Below are positions 1 to 7,651 of a stretch of 33,818 nt of DNA, one piece after another. Origin of the DNA: JAVBPE01 sp031549865 (GTDB taxonomy: Bacteria; Bacillota_I; Bacilli_A; Acholeplasmatales; Anaeroplasmataceae); the NCBI GenBank assembly GCA_031549865.1, contig JAVBPE010000013.1, positions 1 to 33,818 on the forward strand, read 5' to 3'. Made by a program: the position numbers and the translations under genes. The notes beneath the pieces were generated by a model. The model did not search any database. It was given only the letters and a program-made list of their open reading frames with translations, and had not been told where the DNA came from. Numbering within the stretch: position 1 is the stretch's first letter; each line of letters starts with the position of its first letter.

Positions 1-106
1 CAGTCACTTGATAATATTCTCCTTTGTTATTTTATATTTGCAGTTGGCAGACTACTTTTATATTTTAACAAAGGTTTTTTTCTTTGCATAGCTATAAGCT
101 TTTTTG

Positions 107-129
107 AACCCCCAGACTATCTGGGGGTT
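107..129 (+). terminator. Rho-independent terminator, + strand
   Basis: A perfect 10-bp stem (AACCCCCAGA / TCTGGGGGTT) closes a 3-nt loop and is followed on the + strand by TTTCTAT. No + strand gene lies between base 1 and this hairpin, so it probably ends a transcript that begins left of the window. On the minus strand the hairpin is followed by CAAAAAAG, with no U-run. Confidence 0.75.
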
Positions 130-144
130 TTCTATACAAAAAGA

Positions 145-167
145 GAGAGCAAGTTAACCTTGCTCTC
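145..167 (-). terminator. Rho-independent terminator, minus strand
   Basis: A 9-bp perfect stem (GAGAGCAAG / CTTGCTCTC) with a 5-nt loop. Read on the minus strand it is followed by TCTTTTTG. It lies about 30 bases beyond the stop of the short minus-strand frame at 200-334, so it may once have ended the transcript of which that frame and the rlmD remnant are the last pieces. Confidence 0.7.
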
Positions 168-199
168 CGTGTGAGAAATTTTTATATTTTATATTTTTT

Positions 200-334
200 T
201 TATACTCTTGCAAATAATTGCTCTTTGTCTAATACCATAGAAACATCATAATCAATCTTACCCCAATGAACACTATCATACGGCATTTTGAATCGCACAA
301 TTTCTAAGAATTTGTCTTCAGATGTAGCGAACAT
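200..334 (-). pseudogene. Orphan 44-codon C-terminal fragment beside the rlmD remnant
   Basis: The frame runs from ATG at 334 to TAA at 200 and would encode 44 residues, with the stretch FLEIVRFKMPYDSVHWGKID near the middle. I do not recognise the family. Two things suggest it is a remnant or an overlapping reading rather than an intact gene. It overlaps the rlmD-like C-terminus at 304-357 in another frame, and no Shine-Dalgarno precedes its ATG. The DNA just after the intact rlmD stop (around 16295-16336) reads a related LLEAIRFKM in the equivalent frame, broken by a stop. The two places therefore share ancestry beyond the rlmD codons. Confidence 0.35.
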
Positions 335-357
335 ATGCACTCGACGTGTGATGGCCT
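304..357 (-). pseudogene. rlmD 3'-end remnant, copy A (distal attachment-site scar)
   Basis: On the minus strand this reads RPSHVECICSLHLKTNS followed by TAG. The intact RlmD at 16337-17680 ends RTTHVECICSLALKTNY. The DNA match is strong: 24 of 26 bases agree from CAC of the His codon onward. Upstream the frame is closed by TGA, so only the last 17 codons remain. The HVE tripeptide contains the catalytic glutamate of the RlmD/TrmA family, so a free-standing C-terminus like this is what integration of an element into rlmD would leave at its far end. This is the outermost of four such scars. Confidence 0.75.
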
Positions 358-363
358 TCAAAC

Positions 364-433
364 AATAACATATTTAAAATAAAGTTACTTATTCCAAAAA
401 TATATCATTTTATATCTTTACATACTATTTCAT
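364..433. repeat. Repeat R3, copy 1 (end of block IV)
   Basis: This AT-rich 70-base stretch aligns with 10869-10938 at roughly four bases in five, including AATAACATATTT, GTTACTTAT and ATATCATTTTATAT. Both copies sit a few bases from an rlmD 3'-end scar, on its upstream side. That position suggests an element-end sequence, such as a recombinase arm or conserved flank. No gene is visible in it. Confidence 0.6.
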
Positions 434-489
434 CTATTACATTGAAAGTTAGAACATATTGTATTATATATTATTGATTATTAATATAA

Positions 490-521
490 AAAACTAACCT
501 TACAAACAAAAGGTTAGTTTT
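490..521 (-). terminator. Probable terminator downstream of the zinc-ribbon gene
   Basis: A 12-bp perfect stem (AAAACTAACCTT / AAGGTTAGTTTT) with an 8-nt loop. Both flanks are A/T tracts, so it could work in either direction. It lies about 165 bases past the stop of the zinc-ribbon gene. The 163 bases between hold no convincing gene. Confidence 0.6.
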
Positions 522-684
522 ATTTAATATAATGGTAAATCTTTTTTTTGTAAAAATTGCAATCCTAATAATTATAAAAGTAAATGCAACTATTGATATT
601 ATAATATTTTTTTCACCAATTATGTCAGTACAATGGCATTTTTGGGTTAGTGCAAGTACAATTAGAATTATATCCACGAGCGCA

Positions 685-966
685 TTATTTTGTACAAGTG
701 CACTTCCATCTTTTAAGTGTAGATAAATAATCTTTTGATTGTTTTTCTATTGCTTCTTTTTCTTCTTGAGACTTAGCCTGTTTATATTTGGCATAATAAC
801 CTAATCCAAGTTTCACTTGCTCATCTAATGTAACATTATAAATGAATTTTCCACTTTTTAAGCAATAAAAGCAATAATCATTTGATATACTACCATCTTC
901 ATTTGTACCTTTTTGCTTATCATTTTTTATAGGCATTCCACAACTTTGACATATTAATTCGCTCAT
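685..966 (-). CDS. Small putative zinc-ribbon protein (93 aa)
   Basis: Residues 7-10 are CQSC and residues 32-35 are CFYC, a two-knuckle zinc ribbon at the N-terminus. A basic helical segment follows, and the end is cysteine-containing (KCTCTK). The pattern and length fit the small 'putative zinc ribbon' proteins found in Firmicutes, whose role is unknown. The ATG at 966 is preceded by GGAG about 10 bases upstream, and a promoter lies at 1004-1031, so this looks like a single-gene unit. It is the last intact gene of block IV before the distal rlmD scar. It could bind nucleic acid or be a metal-binding accessory protein. Confidence 0.75.
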   Translation of the reverse strand: MSELICQSCGMPIKNDKQKGTNEDGSISNDYCFYCLKSGKFIYNVTLDEQVKLGLGYYAKYKQAKSQEEKEAIEKQSKDYLSTLKRWKCTCTK

Positions 967-1003
967 ATTTAATTTACTCCATCTCTATATAATATTTAAG
1001 TCT

Positions 1004-1031
1004 ATTATACTAAAATTTTATTCTTTTTCAA
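1004..1031 (-). promoter_or_regulatory. Sigma-A type promoter for the zinc-ribbon gene
   Basis: On the minus strand: -35 TTGAAA (1026-1031), a 16-base spacer, and -10 TATAAT (1004-1009). The -10 box ends about 37 bases before the start codon. The rest of the 967-1177 gap is AT-rich with no further signal I can name. Confidence 0.6.
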
Positions 1032-1177
1032 TGTTCGAAAGTTAATATGTCTATATCATACTTGTAAAAATTTAATCCTATTAAATCACTAATATTATGT
1101 TTACAAAATTTACAAGAGATATTGCATCTTTGACTAGATAATAAATGAATATTTCCATGTATATATCTTGAGTTTTA

Positions 1178-2116
1178 TTAATTATTATTAAATAATGCTG
1201 TAGATAAGTATCTATCTCCTGAGTCAGGTAATAATACAACAATATTTTTACCTTTATTTTCAATGCGGTTAGCTACTATAGTTGCTGCTTTAAGTGCGGC
1301 ACCACTTGATATACCAACTAAAATTCCTTCTGTTAAAGCAAATTCTCTTCCGGTAGCAAATGAATCCTCATTTTCAATTGTGATAATTTCATCATAAATT
1401 TTTGTATTCAAAACACTTGGTACAAATCCAGCACCAATTCCTTGGATTTTATGTGGACCTGCTACACCTTTAGACAATACTGGGCTTGCAGTAGGTTCAA
1501 CAGCAATAATTTTAATATTCGGATTTTTTGATTTCAAATATTCACCTACTCCAGTGATTGTTCCACCAGTACCTACTCCAGCCACAAATATATCAATATT
1601 TCCATCAGTTTGATCCCAAATTTCTGGGCCTGTAGTAGCCTTATGAACCGCTGGATTTGCAGGATTAGAAAATTGGCCTAGTATAACTGAATTAGGTATT
1701 TCTCCTTTTAATTCTTCAGCTTTAGCGATAGCACCCTTCATTCCTTTAGCACCTTCTGTTAAAACTAATTCAGCACCATAAGCTTTTAATAAATTACGTC
1801 TTTCAATACTCATTGTATCTGGTAATGTTAATATTGCTTTATAGCCTTTAGAAGCTGCTACTGCGGCAAGACCTATTCCTGTGTTACCACTTGTTGGTTC
1901 AATTATTGTAGAACCTTCTTTTAATAATCCACTTGCCTCAGCATCTTCTATCATTGCTAAGGCAATTCTATCTTTAACAGATCCAGCTGGATTTAAGTAT
2001 TCTAGTTTAGCTAAAATATTAGCATTTGTTATATTATTTTTCTTTGAATAACCATTTAATTTTAATAGTGGTGTATTACCTATTAGTTCTAATGCACTTT
2101 GTTTAATTTTGCTCAT
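1178..2116 (-). CDS. cysK: Cysteine synthase A (O-acetylserine sulfhydrylase)
   Basis: This PLP enzyme makes L-cysteine from O-acetyl-L-serine and sulfide in the cytoplasm. The 312 residues match the usual CysK length. The PLP lysine is K48 in NPAGSVKDR. The substrate loop is TSGNTG at 75-80, and the glycine-rich phosphate loop is GTGGTITGVG. The ATG at 2116 is preceded by AGAGGAA. The gene has its own consensus promoter and a palindromic candidate operator (2143-2198), so it can be expressed apart from the two PLP lyase genes just upstream. Together they cover cysteine synthesis and cystathionine/Met interconversion. CysM or cystathionine beta-synthase is less likely given the length and motifs. 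Confidence 0.95.
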   Translation of the reverse strand: MSKIKQSALELIGNTPLLKLNGYSKKNNITNANILAKLEYLNPAGSVKDRIALAMIEDAEASGLLKEGSTIIEPTSGNTGIGLAAVAASKGYKAILTLPDTMSIERRNLLKAYGAELVLTEGAKGMKGAIAKAEELKGEIPNSVILGQFSNPANPAVHKATTGPEIWDQTDGNIDIFVAGVGTGGTITGVGEYLKSKNPNIKIIAVEPTASPVLSKGVAGPHKIQGIGAGFVPSVLNTKIYDEIITIENEDSFATGREFALTEGILVGISSGAALKAATIVANRIENKGKNIVVLLPDSGDRYLSTALFNNN

Positions 2117-2142
2117 TTTATTTTCCTCTTTCTTTATCCTAC

Positions 2143-2198
2143 AATTTCTATAGGAATTATATGTTTTAGATTATATAATTATTCAATGTTTATGTCAA
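2143..2198 (-). promoter_or_regulatory. cysK promoter with downstream palindromic operator
   Basis: Minus strand: -35 TTGACA (2193-2198), a spacer of exactly 17, and -10 TATAAT (2170-2175); both hexamers match the consensus. Starting about 5 bases after the expected transcription start is a 16-base near-palindrome, AATTTCTATAGGAATT (2143-2158), with one mismatched pair. A strong promoter with an inverted repeat at the start of the transcript points to repression. A cysteine-status repressor is a reasonable guess, but I cannot name it. Confidence 0.75.
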
Positions 2199-2230
2199 TA
2201 AATTGAAAAAGATTGAATAATAGTTGTTTT

Positions 2231-3439
2231 TTATTTATTGTTATAGTTTTTTTCTATAACCTGATTAACTGCATTTTTAATCCTATTTAATGCTTCTTTA
2301 AGTATACTCCTTGGACAGGCAACATTTATTCTTTGAAAGCCTTCTCCGCAATTACCAAAAATTTTTCCACTATCTAACCATAATTTTGCATTATTAATAA
2401 TTAAATCTTCTAATTCCTCATTTGATAACCCTAATCCTTTAAAATCGAGCCATACTAGATAAGTTCCTTCATGCTGAACCATTTTAATGCTTGGAATATT
2501 ATTTTCAATATAATTTTTAGTAAACTCAATATTTTCTTTTACATAATCAAACATAGCTTCATACCACTTTTGGCCATTTTTATAAGCAGCCATGCAGCCA
2601 ACTAAACCCATTACATTCAATTGACTATACCCAGAAGAATCAAGTTCCTTACGAAATGCTTTGTTTATTGAAGGATTACTAATAAAATTATTAGAAATTT
2701 GAATTCCTGCCAAATTAAATGTTTTACTAGGTGATGTACAAGTTATAGTAATATCTGCAAATTCTTTTTTTAAATTAGCTAATACATTATGATTCCCTTT
2801 AAAAACAAAATCGGCATGAATTTCATCACTCACAACTATGACATTATATTTAACACAAATATCTCCCAATTTTATTAGTTCTTCTTTACTCCAAACACGG
2901 CCTACTGGATTATGAGGGTTACACAAAAAAAATAGTTTTATGTTGTTAGAAATTATTTTATTTTCAAAATCTTCAAAATCAAAATAATATTTATTATCAC
3001 TGCCATATATTAAATTATTACTTACTACAATTCTATGATTATCTTCAATAACTTCTTTAAAAGGATAATAAACGGGTAATTGTATCAAAATAGAATCTCC
3101 AATATTGGTAAATGCTTTAACTGCAAGTGCTAGTGCAAATACTATTCCTGGAGTTTTAACAAGCCATTTACTCTCTATATGAAAATTATAGTGATTAAAC
3201 ATCCAATTTTTTAGAATTTCAAAATATTCTTCTTGAACTTCACTATATCCAAAGATACCATGATTAACTTGATTAATTAGGGCTTCTTGGATAAATGATG
3301 ATGTTTTAAAATCCATATCAGCTATCCATAAGGGTAATAAATCTTGGGGCATATGTCTTTTCTTAGCAAAATCATATTTTAAACAATTAGTATTTCTTCT
3401 ATCAATTACGGCATCAAAATTTAAATTTGTTTCTTTCAT
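2231..3439 (-). CDS. MalY/PatB-type aminotransferase-like C-S lyase
   Basis: A fold-type I PLP enzyme of 402 residues in the MalY/PatB branch, which cleaves the C-S bond of cystathionine or related cysteine conjugates. Visible motifs are PLWIADMDF near residue 36 (typical of this branch), CNPHNPVGR at 173-181, SDEIHAD at 204-210 and the PLP lysine K239 in SPSKTFNLAG. It starts 9 bases after the stop of the upstream lyase gene, with AAGGAG directly after that stop, so the two are co-transcribed. In this family cystathionine beta-lyase activity is common, but the physiological substrate often remains open. Confidence 0.88.
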   Translation of the reverse strand: MKETNLNFDAVIDRRNTNCLKYDFAKKRHMPQDLLPLWIADMDFKTSSFIQEALINQVNHGIFGYSEVQEEYFEILKNWMFNHYNFHIESKWLVKTPGIVFALALAVKAFTNIGDSILIQLPVYYPFKEVIEDNHRIVVSNNLIYGSDNKYYFDFEDFENKIISNNIKLFFLCNPHNPVGRVWSKEELIKLGDICVKYNVIVVSDEIHADFVFKGNHNVLANLKKEFADITITCTSPSKTFNLAGIQISNNFISNPSINKAFRKELDSSGYSQLNVMGLVGCMAAYKNGQKWYEAMFDYVKENIEFTKNYIENNIPSIKMVQHEGTYLVWLDFKGLGLSNEELEDLIINNAKLWLDSGKIFGNCGEGFQRINVACPRSILKEALNRIKNAVNQVIEKNYNNK

Positions 3440-3448
3440 ACATACTCC

Positions 3449-4597
3449 TTATAAGCTTCTAAAAGCTTGTTCTAAATCATCTATTAAATCGCAGACATCC
3501 TCTATTCCGACTGATAATCTTAAAATACTATCTGTAATTCCATTCTTCTTTAATATATCTAAGGGTACATCCGCATGAGTCTGTGTTATAGGGTATGTAA
3601 TAAGTGTCTCTACACCGCCTAAGCTTTCAGCAAATTGAATTAGTTTTACTTTTTCTAAGATTTTATGAGCAACTTCTTTATTTATAACTTCAAAAGTAAT
3701 CATTGCCCCAAATCCCCGACTTTGTTTTTTTATAACTTCGTGACCTTTATGAGAATTCAATCCTGGGTATATAACATTTTTTATTAATTTATGATGTAGT
3801 AGCCATTCAACTATTTTAATAGCATTAGCTTGAGATTTTTCCATGCGAATTGATAGTGTTTTTATGCCTCTTATAATTAACCAGCTATCAAATGGAGCAA
3901 GACCTGCCCCAATTGTTTTAGCATTAAATCTTAGTTTATCATTAAGATCTTTTCTATTTGTTACTAGGAATCCTGCTAATGTATCATTATGTCCTCCTAA
4001 ATATTTGGTACCACTATGTATTACAACATCAGCACCTAATTTTAAAGGATTTTGAAAATATGGTGATAAAAATGTATTATCAACAATTAAAATTAATTCA
4101 TATTTTTTTGTTAATAAGCTTAACTTATTAATATCTATTATATTCATCATTGGATTTGTAGGAGTTTCTATATATATAGCTTTTGTATTTTCTTTAATTA
4201 AAGATTCAATATTTTCATCATTAAAATCCGCACTAGTAAAAGTTAACCCATTTTTCTTAGAAATATTATTAAATAACCGGATACTTCCGCCATATAAATC
4301 GTTATCAATAATTATATGATCGCCAGGATTAAACATTTCCATTAAGTTTGCTATTGCTGCCATCCCGCTACTAAATGCTAAGGCATCAGTTCCATATTCT
4401 AATGATGCCACTATTTTTTCTAATTGCTCTTTGGTAGGGTTTTGTAACCTTGAATAATCATAACCCGTGCTTTTCCCTACTCCTAAATGTGCATATGTTG
4501 CAGTTTGATATATTGGATAACTAATTGACCCATAATGGTTTTTACAGTCATATTCTTCCTCTAAATGAATACATTTTGTTGATATTTTTCTTTCCAT
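3449..4597 (-). CDS. Cys/Met metabolism PLP enzyme (cystathionine synthase/lyase family)
   Basis: From ATG 4597 the protein has 382 residues, the usual size for MetB/MetC/CysA-type trans-sulfuration enzymes. The PLP lysine is K198 in HSGTKYLGGH. The family signature YSRLQNPT is at about 48-55 and SSGMAAI at about 76-82. I chose this start because GGAGG lies 9 bases upstream; the longer frame to 4654 has no ribosome site. Sequence alone does not separate cystathionine gamma-synthase, gamma-lyase and beta-lyase. Its operon partner is a second, MalY-type lyase, so a gamma-synthase/gamma-lyase role here would be complementary. The LysR regulator upstream is the obvious candidate controller. Confidence 0.9.
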   Translation of the reverse strand: MERKISTKCIHLEEEYDCKNHYGSISYPIYQTATYAHLGVGKSTGYDYSRLQNPTKEQLEKIVASLEYGTDALAFSSGMAAIANLMEMFNPGDHIIIDNDLYGGSIRLFNNISKKNGLTFTSADFNDENIESLIKENTKAIYIETPTNPMMNIIDINKLSLLTKKYELILIVDNTFLSPYFQNPLKLGADVVIHSGTKYLGGHNDTLAGFLVTNRKDLNDKLRFNAKTIGAGLAPFDSWLIIRGIKTLSIRMEKSQANAIKIVEWLLHHKLIKNVIYPGLNSHKGHEVIKKQSRGFGAMITFEVINKEVAHKILEKVKLIQFAESLGGVETLITYPITQTHADVPLDILKKNGITDSILRLSVGIEDVCDLIDDLEQAFRSL

Positions 4598-4679
4598 ACT
4601 AATTCCTCCATATCCTATAATAATTATATGATTTAAGTATAGCACAACATGCAATTCAACGATAATTCATAAAATATAT

Positions 4680-4710
4680 AAAGGGCTATAGTTTTAAACT
4701 ATAACCCTTT
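4680..4710 (-). terminator. Terminator after the LysR gene
   Basis: A 15-bp stem (AAAGGGCTATAGTTT with AAACTATAACCCTTT) with one internal mismatch starts 6 bases past the lysR stop on the minus strand. The downstream minus-strand sequence is TATATATTTTATG, a weak U-rich tail. It separates lysR from the lyase operon and implies that the operon has its own promoter within 4598-4679. Confidence 0.65.
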
Positions 4711-4716
4711 ATACTT

Positions 4717-5628
4717 CTATTTTAATACTTTATCTTTATATTTAGAAATTTCTTCTAAATATTTTAACCCTATTGAACTAATTGATGTTCCTTTTCTAGT
4801 TATGTAACCAATATTCATTTTTTCATCAGTTTTTAGTTTCACTGCACAATAATCTATTCCATTTAACTCTTCACAAATAATACCCGAACAAAGCGTATAT
4901 CCATTTAATCCAACCATTAAATTAAGTAAGGTTGCTCTATCATTTGCTTTAATAATTCTTTTATAATCATATGTACTTAAGACCTCTTCTGAAAAATAAA
5001 ACGAATTATAATCACCTTGTTCAAATGATAAGCAAGGATATTCGTTTAAATCCTCCAAAGATATTTCTTTTTCATTTGAAAGAGGGTGTCCTTTCCACAT
5101 ATATACGTATACAGCACAGCAAAATATTTCATTAAACTCTAAATTTGATTCTAAAAACATTTTTTTAAGTACTTTTTCATTAAAGTTATTTAAATATAAA
5201 ATTCCAATCTCACTTCTAAAATTCTTAACATCTTCAATTACTTCATGAGTTTTAGTTTCATGAATCGAAAATTCAAATTCATCCATTCCAAATTGTTTTA
5301 CCATTTCAATAAATGCATTAACAGCAAAAGTATAATGCTGCATAGAAACACCAAACTTTTTTTTAATACTTACTTTATCAATATACTTAGCATTAAGTAA
5401 GTCATATTGCTCAACCACTTGCCTAGCATAGCCAATAAATTCTTCACCCTCTAAAGTTAAAATCATTCCGCTTTGAGTACGTCTAAAAATTTCAATTCCT
5501 ACTTCTTTTTCTAAAGTTTGAATAGCAGTTGAAAGACTTGGTTGAGAGATATATAATTTTTTAGCAGTTTCATTCATAGAACTACCTTCAGCTACAGCTA
5601 TTGCATATTTTAATTGTATTAATGTCAT
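4717..5628 (-). CDS. LysR-family transcriptional regulator
   Basis: 303 residues with the standard layout: an N-terminal winged HTH (about 1-60, including MNETAKKLYISQPSLSTAIQ), a linker helix, and a two-lobed periplasmic-binding-like effector domain. AAGGAG precedes the ATG. It sits immediately upstream of, and parallel to, three PLP enzymes of Cys/Met metabolism. LysR proteins of the CysB/MetR/CmbR type control such genes and sense pathway intermediates such as O-acetylserine or homocysteine. Regulation of the neighbouring lyase operon is therefore the natural inference. The unusual point is that it is not divergently oriented, the more common LysR arrangement. Confidence 0.9.
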   Translation of the reverse strand: MTLIQLKYAIAVAEGSSMNETAKKLYISQPSLSTAIQTLEKEVGIEIFRRTQSGMILTLEGEEFIGYARQVVEQYDLLNAKYIDKVSIKKKFGVSMQHYTFAVNAFIEMVKQFGMDEFEFSIHETKTHEVIEDVKNFRSEIGILYLNNFNEKVLKKMFLESNLEFNEIFCCAVYVYMWKGHPLSNEKEISLEDLNEYPCLSFEQGDYNSFYFSEEVLSTYDYKRIIKANDRATLLNLMVGLNGYTLCSGIICEELNGIDYCAVKLKTDEKMNIGYITRKGTSISSIGLKYLEEISKYKDKVLK

Positions 5629-5712
5629 AAAAACTCCTTGTATATTTTTCTAATTATATTATATTTTTAAAAAGTTCAATTAAATTTAAGTATATTCATT
5701 TACTATCTTGAA

Positions 5713-5844
5713 TTATGGAAAATCAAATACTGGTTCATTTCTTAATAGAGAATCCTGATGATTAATATCATAATTAATTTATTTTAAAACATTTAAAGTA
5801 ACTATATTTAGATAATCATCATATTTTGCTTTAATTAGTTTCAT
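5713..5844 (-). pseudogene. Short decayed frame, identity unknown
   Basis: In the 5629-5934 gap a minus-strand ATG at 5844, preceded by GAGAGGT, opens MKLIKAKYDDYLNIVTLNVLK and then meets TAA. The same frame continues open for 21 more codons (ending LLRNEPVFDFP) to a stop at 5713. The start resembles the first strand and helix of GNAT acetyltransferases, but this is too short to assign. It may be a gene fragment with an internal stop, or chance. Nothing else in the gap is recognisable. Confidence 0.25.
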
Positions 5845-5934
5845 TTTTACCTCTCATATGGTTAAATTAGCTATCTATAACATCACTGGTAGAAAGTTAA
5901 TATTTATTGAAATTTATTTTGTTAAAGATTTCTT

Positions 5935-7131
5935 TTAATTATTATTTTCTGACAACCATTCACCAATATCAATAATTTTAATTCCTTCATACGTGTACTG
6001 TGGATGTCTTATTCTTGCAATTAATATCTTAGGATATGCATCAGCAATTTTCAAAAGTGAATCAACTTCTCTTTTAAATGTGTTTTCATTTGAAATATCA
6101 TCTGATACTTGAATGTATATTTTTTCATTTCTTTTAATTGCAACAAAATCAATTTCTTTTTTATACAACATTCCAACATAAATTTCATAGCCACGTCTTA
6201 AAAGTTCGATTGCGACTATGTTCTCATAAATCCTACCATAATTCATGTCTTTTACACCCAAAATTGCATATTTAAAACTTGGATCATTTAAATAATATTT
6301 TTCAGAAGATGCTAGATATTTTTTTCCTTTTATATCATATCTTTTAACTTTATAAAATAGAAATGCCTGACACAAACTTTCAATATATGAACCTACGGTT
6401 TTATCATTTATAGGCATTGTATTATTGTTTAGGTTTTCTGTTATATTCTTAATTGAAGTAATGTTTGAAATATTATCCATTAAAAAATCTGATATTTTTT
6501 TGAGTAGAACTTCGTTTCGGATTTTTTTACGTTTTATTAAGTCTCTTTGAATAATGGTTTCATATACATTACTGATATATTCTAGTTTATCTTCGATTTT
6601 CACATATCCATATGATCCTGGCATACTGCCTTCAAAAGCATAATTATCAAATGAATTTCTAGAGTCTAAAATTTCATAATATTTTTGATATTCTTTATAT
6701 GAAAAAGGATATATTTCAACTTCCATTGTTCTTCCTGTAAATAAAGTTGCTAGGTCACTAGAAAGTAAAAAAGCATTTGAACCTGATAAGAACATTTCAA
6801 ATCCGCCTTCAGAATAAAGACTATTTATTACTTTTTCAAAATGTTCACACATTTGAACCTCATCAATCAATAAAAAATTCAATCTATCAGATTTGTGTTT
6901 TTCTTTAATATATTTATATAGTCGATGATAGTCTAATAGATCTTCAAAATCCATTCTTGTAAGATCAATTTGTATTACATTTGAATTATCTATCTTTGAT
7001 ATCAAATAAGCATTAAGCATTTCAAGCAGTTTTGATTTACCACATCTTCTTATTCCAGTTATGACCTTAATATCAGGCGTTCCAACCAAGTCAATCAAGC
7101 GCGTTAAATAATCACGTTCAATAATCTTCAT
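5935..7131 (-). CDS. AAA_14/DUF4143 ATPase with C-terminal nuclease-like fold
   Basis: 398 residues. The Walker A motif is GIRRCGKS at 26-33 and Walker B is FLLIDEVQ at about 86-93. SGSNAFLLSSDLATLFTGR carries the sensor and arginine-finger region. The C-terminal DUF4143 part contains EIDFVAI...IYIQV, the core spacing of a PD-(D/E)XK-like domain. Such proteins are common and often multi-copy in gut anaerobes, and no cellular role is established. It is the first gene of block IV, with its own promoter (7153-7204). Spaced about 300 bases from lysR, it is probably an independent unit. Defence or mobile-element maintenance is possible but unsupported by direct evidence. Confidence 0.85.
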   Translation of the reverse strand: MKIIERDYLTRLIDLVGTPDIKVITGIRRCGKSKLLEMLNAYLISKIDNSNVIQIDLTRMDFEDLLDYHRLYKYIKEKHKSDRLNFLLIDEVQMCEHFEKVINSLYSEGGFEMFLSGSNAFLLSSDLATLFTGRTMEVEIYPFSYKEYQKYYEILDSRNSFDNYAFEGSMPGSYGYVKIEDKLEYISNVYETIIQRDLIKRKKIRNEVLLKKISDFLMDNISNITSIKNITENLNNNTMPINDKTVGSYIESLCQAFLFYKVKRYDIKGKKYLASSEKYYLNDPSFKYAILGVKDMNYGRIYENIVAIELLRRGYEIYVGMLYKKEIDFVAIKRNEKIYIQVSDDISNENTFKREVDSLLKIADAYPKILIARIRHPQYTYEGIKIIDIGEWLSENNN

Positions 7132-7152
7132 GTTTCCACTTCCTTTAGCTAA

Positions 7153-7204
7153 ATTATAACATATCTATTTCGAGAAAACAAGTTATTTTTATTTTGTCGA
7201 AATA
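7153..7204 (-). promoter_or_regulatory. Promoter of the AAA ATPase gene flanked by an inverted repeat
   Basis: Minus strand: -35 TTGTTT (7176-7181), a 17-base spacer, and -10 TATAAT (7153-7158) with a TG extension. A perfect 8-base inverted repeat, TATTTCGA (7166-7173) and TCGAAATA (7197-7204), brackets the -35 box and could be an operator. Confidence 0.55.
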
Positions 7205-7270
7205 TAACACTGATTTTAATTCGAGTTTTCACATTTATAAGGAGTGATGAATAACTATATTTCAGAATGT

Positions 7271-7376
7271 GTGAACATATCTATAATTCCGATTTTGTAG
7301 TAGTTTTCCATCAAAATCCCTAGTTACTTACAAGGTCATTTGATATATTCCTAATATGTTTTCATAGACGAGGTTT
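7271..7376. repeat. Repeat R2, copy 1 (start of block IV)
   Basis: About 106 bases that align with 14868-14975. Shared blocks include AACATATCTATA, TTACAAGGT, TTTGATAT and AGACGAGGTTT. Both copies lie about 90 bases below a terminator plus rlmD scar, so each marks the rlmD-proximal end of an element. No coding potential is seen. The rest of the 7205-7461 gap is AT-rich without other signals. Confidence 0.6.
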
Positions 7377-7461
7377 AATCAATATTTTCAATAATATGTA
7401 TTGATTTCATCTAAATTTTTTATAAAAGAGCCCTTAAAAGCATATAAATTAATATAAAAAT

Positions 7462-7507
7462 AAAAAGTGGCTAAAATGGAAATTTCCGCTTTGCTAAGCC
7501 GCTTTTT
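7462..7507 (-). terminator. Terminator attached to rlmD remnant B
   Basis: The outer stem AAAAAGTGGCT / AGCCGCTTTTT (11 bp, one G-T pair) encloses an inner GGAAATTTCC palindrome. The minus strand continues TATTTTTATATT. The same two-tier hairpin follows remnants C and D, so it appears to be the native terminator carried with this type of rlmD end. Confidence 0.8.
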
Positions 7508-7518
7508 CGGTTGATTAT

Positions 7519-7560
7519 TTACTTTTTTAGTTCTAGTAATACCACACATTCAACGGTACA
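7519..7560 (-). pseudogene. rlmD 3'-end remnant, copy B
   Basis: Minus strand reads CTVECVVLLELKK then TAA. The last 21 bases, ending in the stop codon, are identical to copies C and D. The family histidine before VE is replaced by Thr because the upstream side comes from different DNA. This places a recombination junction at or just before GTTGA. A matching terminator follows 12 bases after the stop. Confidence 0.75.
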
Positions 7561-7651
7561 TTGCTTTTTACAGAAAATATTAAAACATATCTATATTTTC
7601 CTTAATTAATTACTTTACTATTAGTTATCAGGTCGAGCGGATTCACCTTGA

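Noticed and set aside
1..60. Weak likeness of the first 60 bases to repeat R2 (GATAATATTCTC ... TTTATATTTGCAG ... CAGACTA)
   Set aside because: The match needs several gaps and lies in AT-rich sequence. It would fit the pattern of an R2 beyond scar A, but the support is too thin to list as a copy.
471..677. Hydrophobic 68-codon minus-strand frame just after the zinc-ribbon gene
   Set aside because: It starts at GTG without a ribosome site and its coding frame runs through the terminator hairpin at 490-521. Low-complexity AT-rich DNA gives such Ile/Phe-rich frames by chance.
2117..4716. T-box or SAM riboswitch upstream of cysK or the lyase operon
   Set aside because: The leaders are short and contain no T-box core or SAM-I aptamer pattern; only promoter, palindrome and terminator elements are seen.
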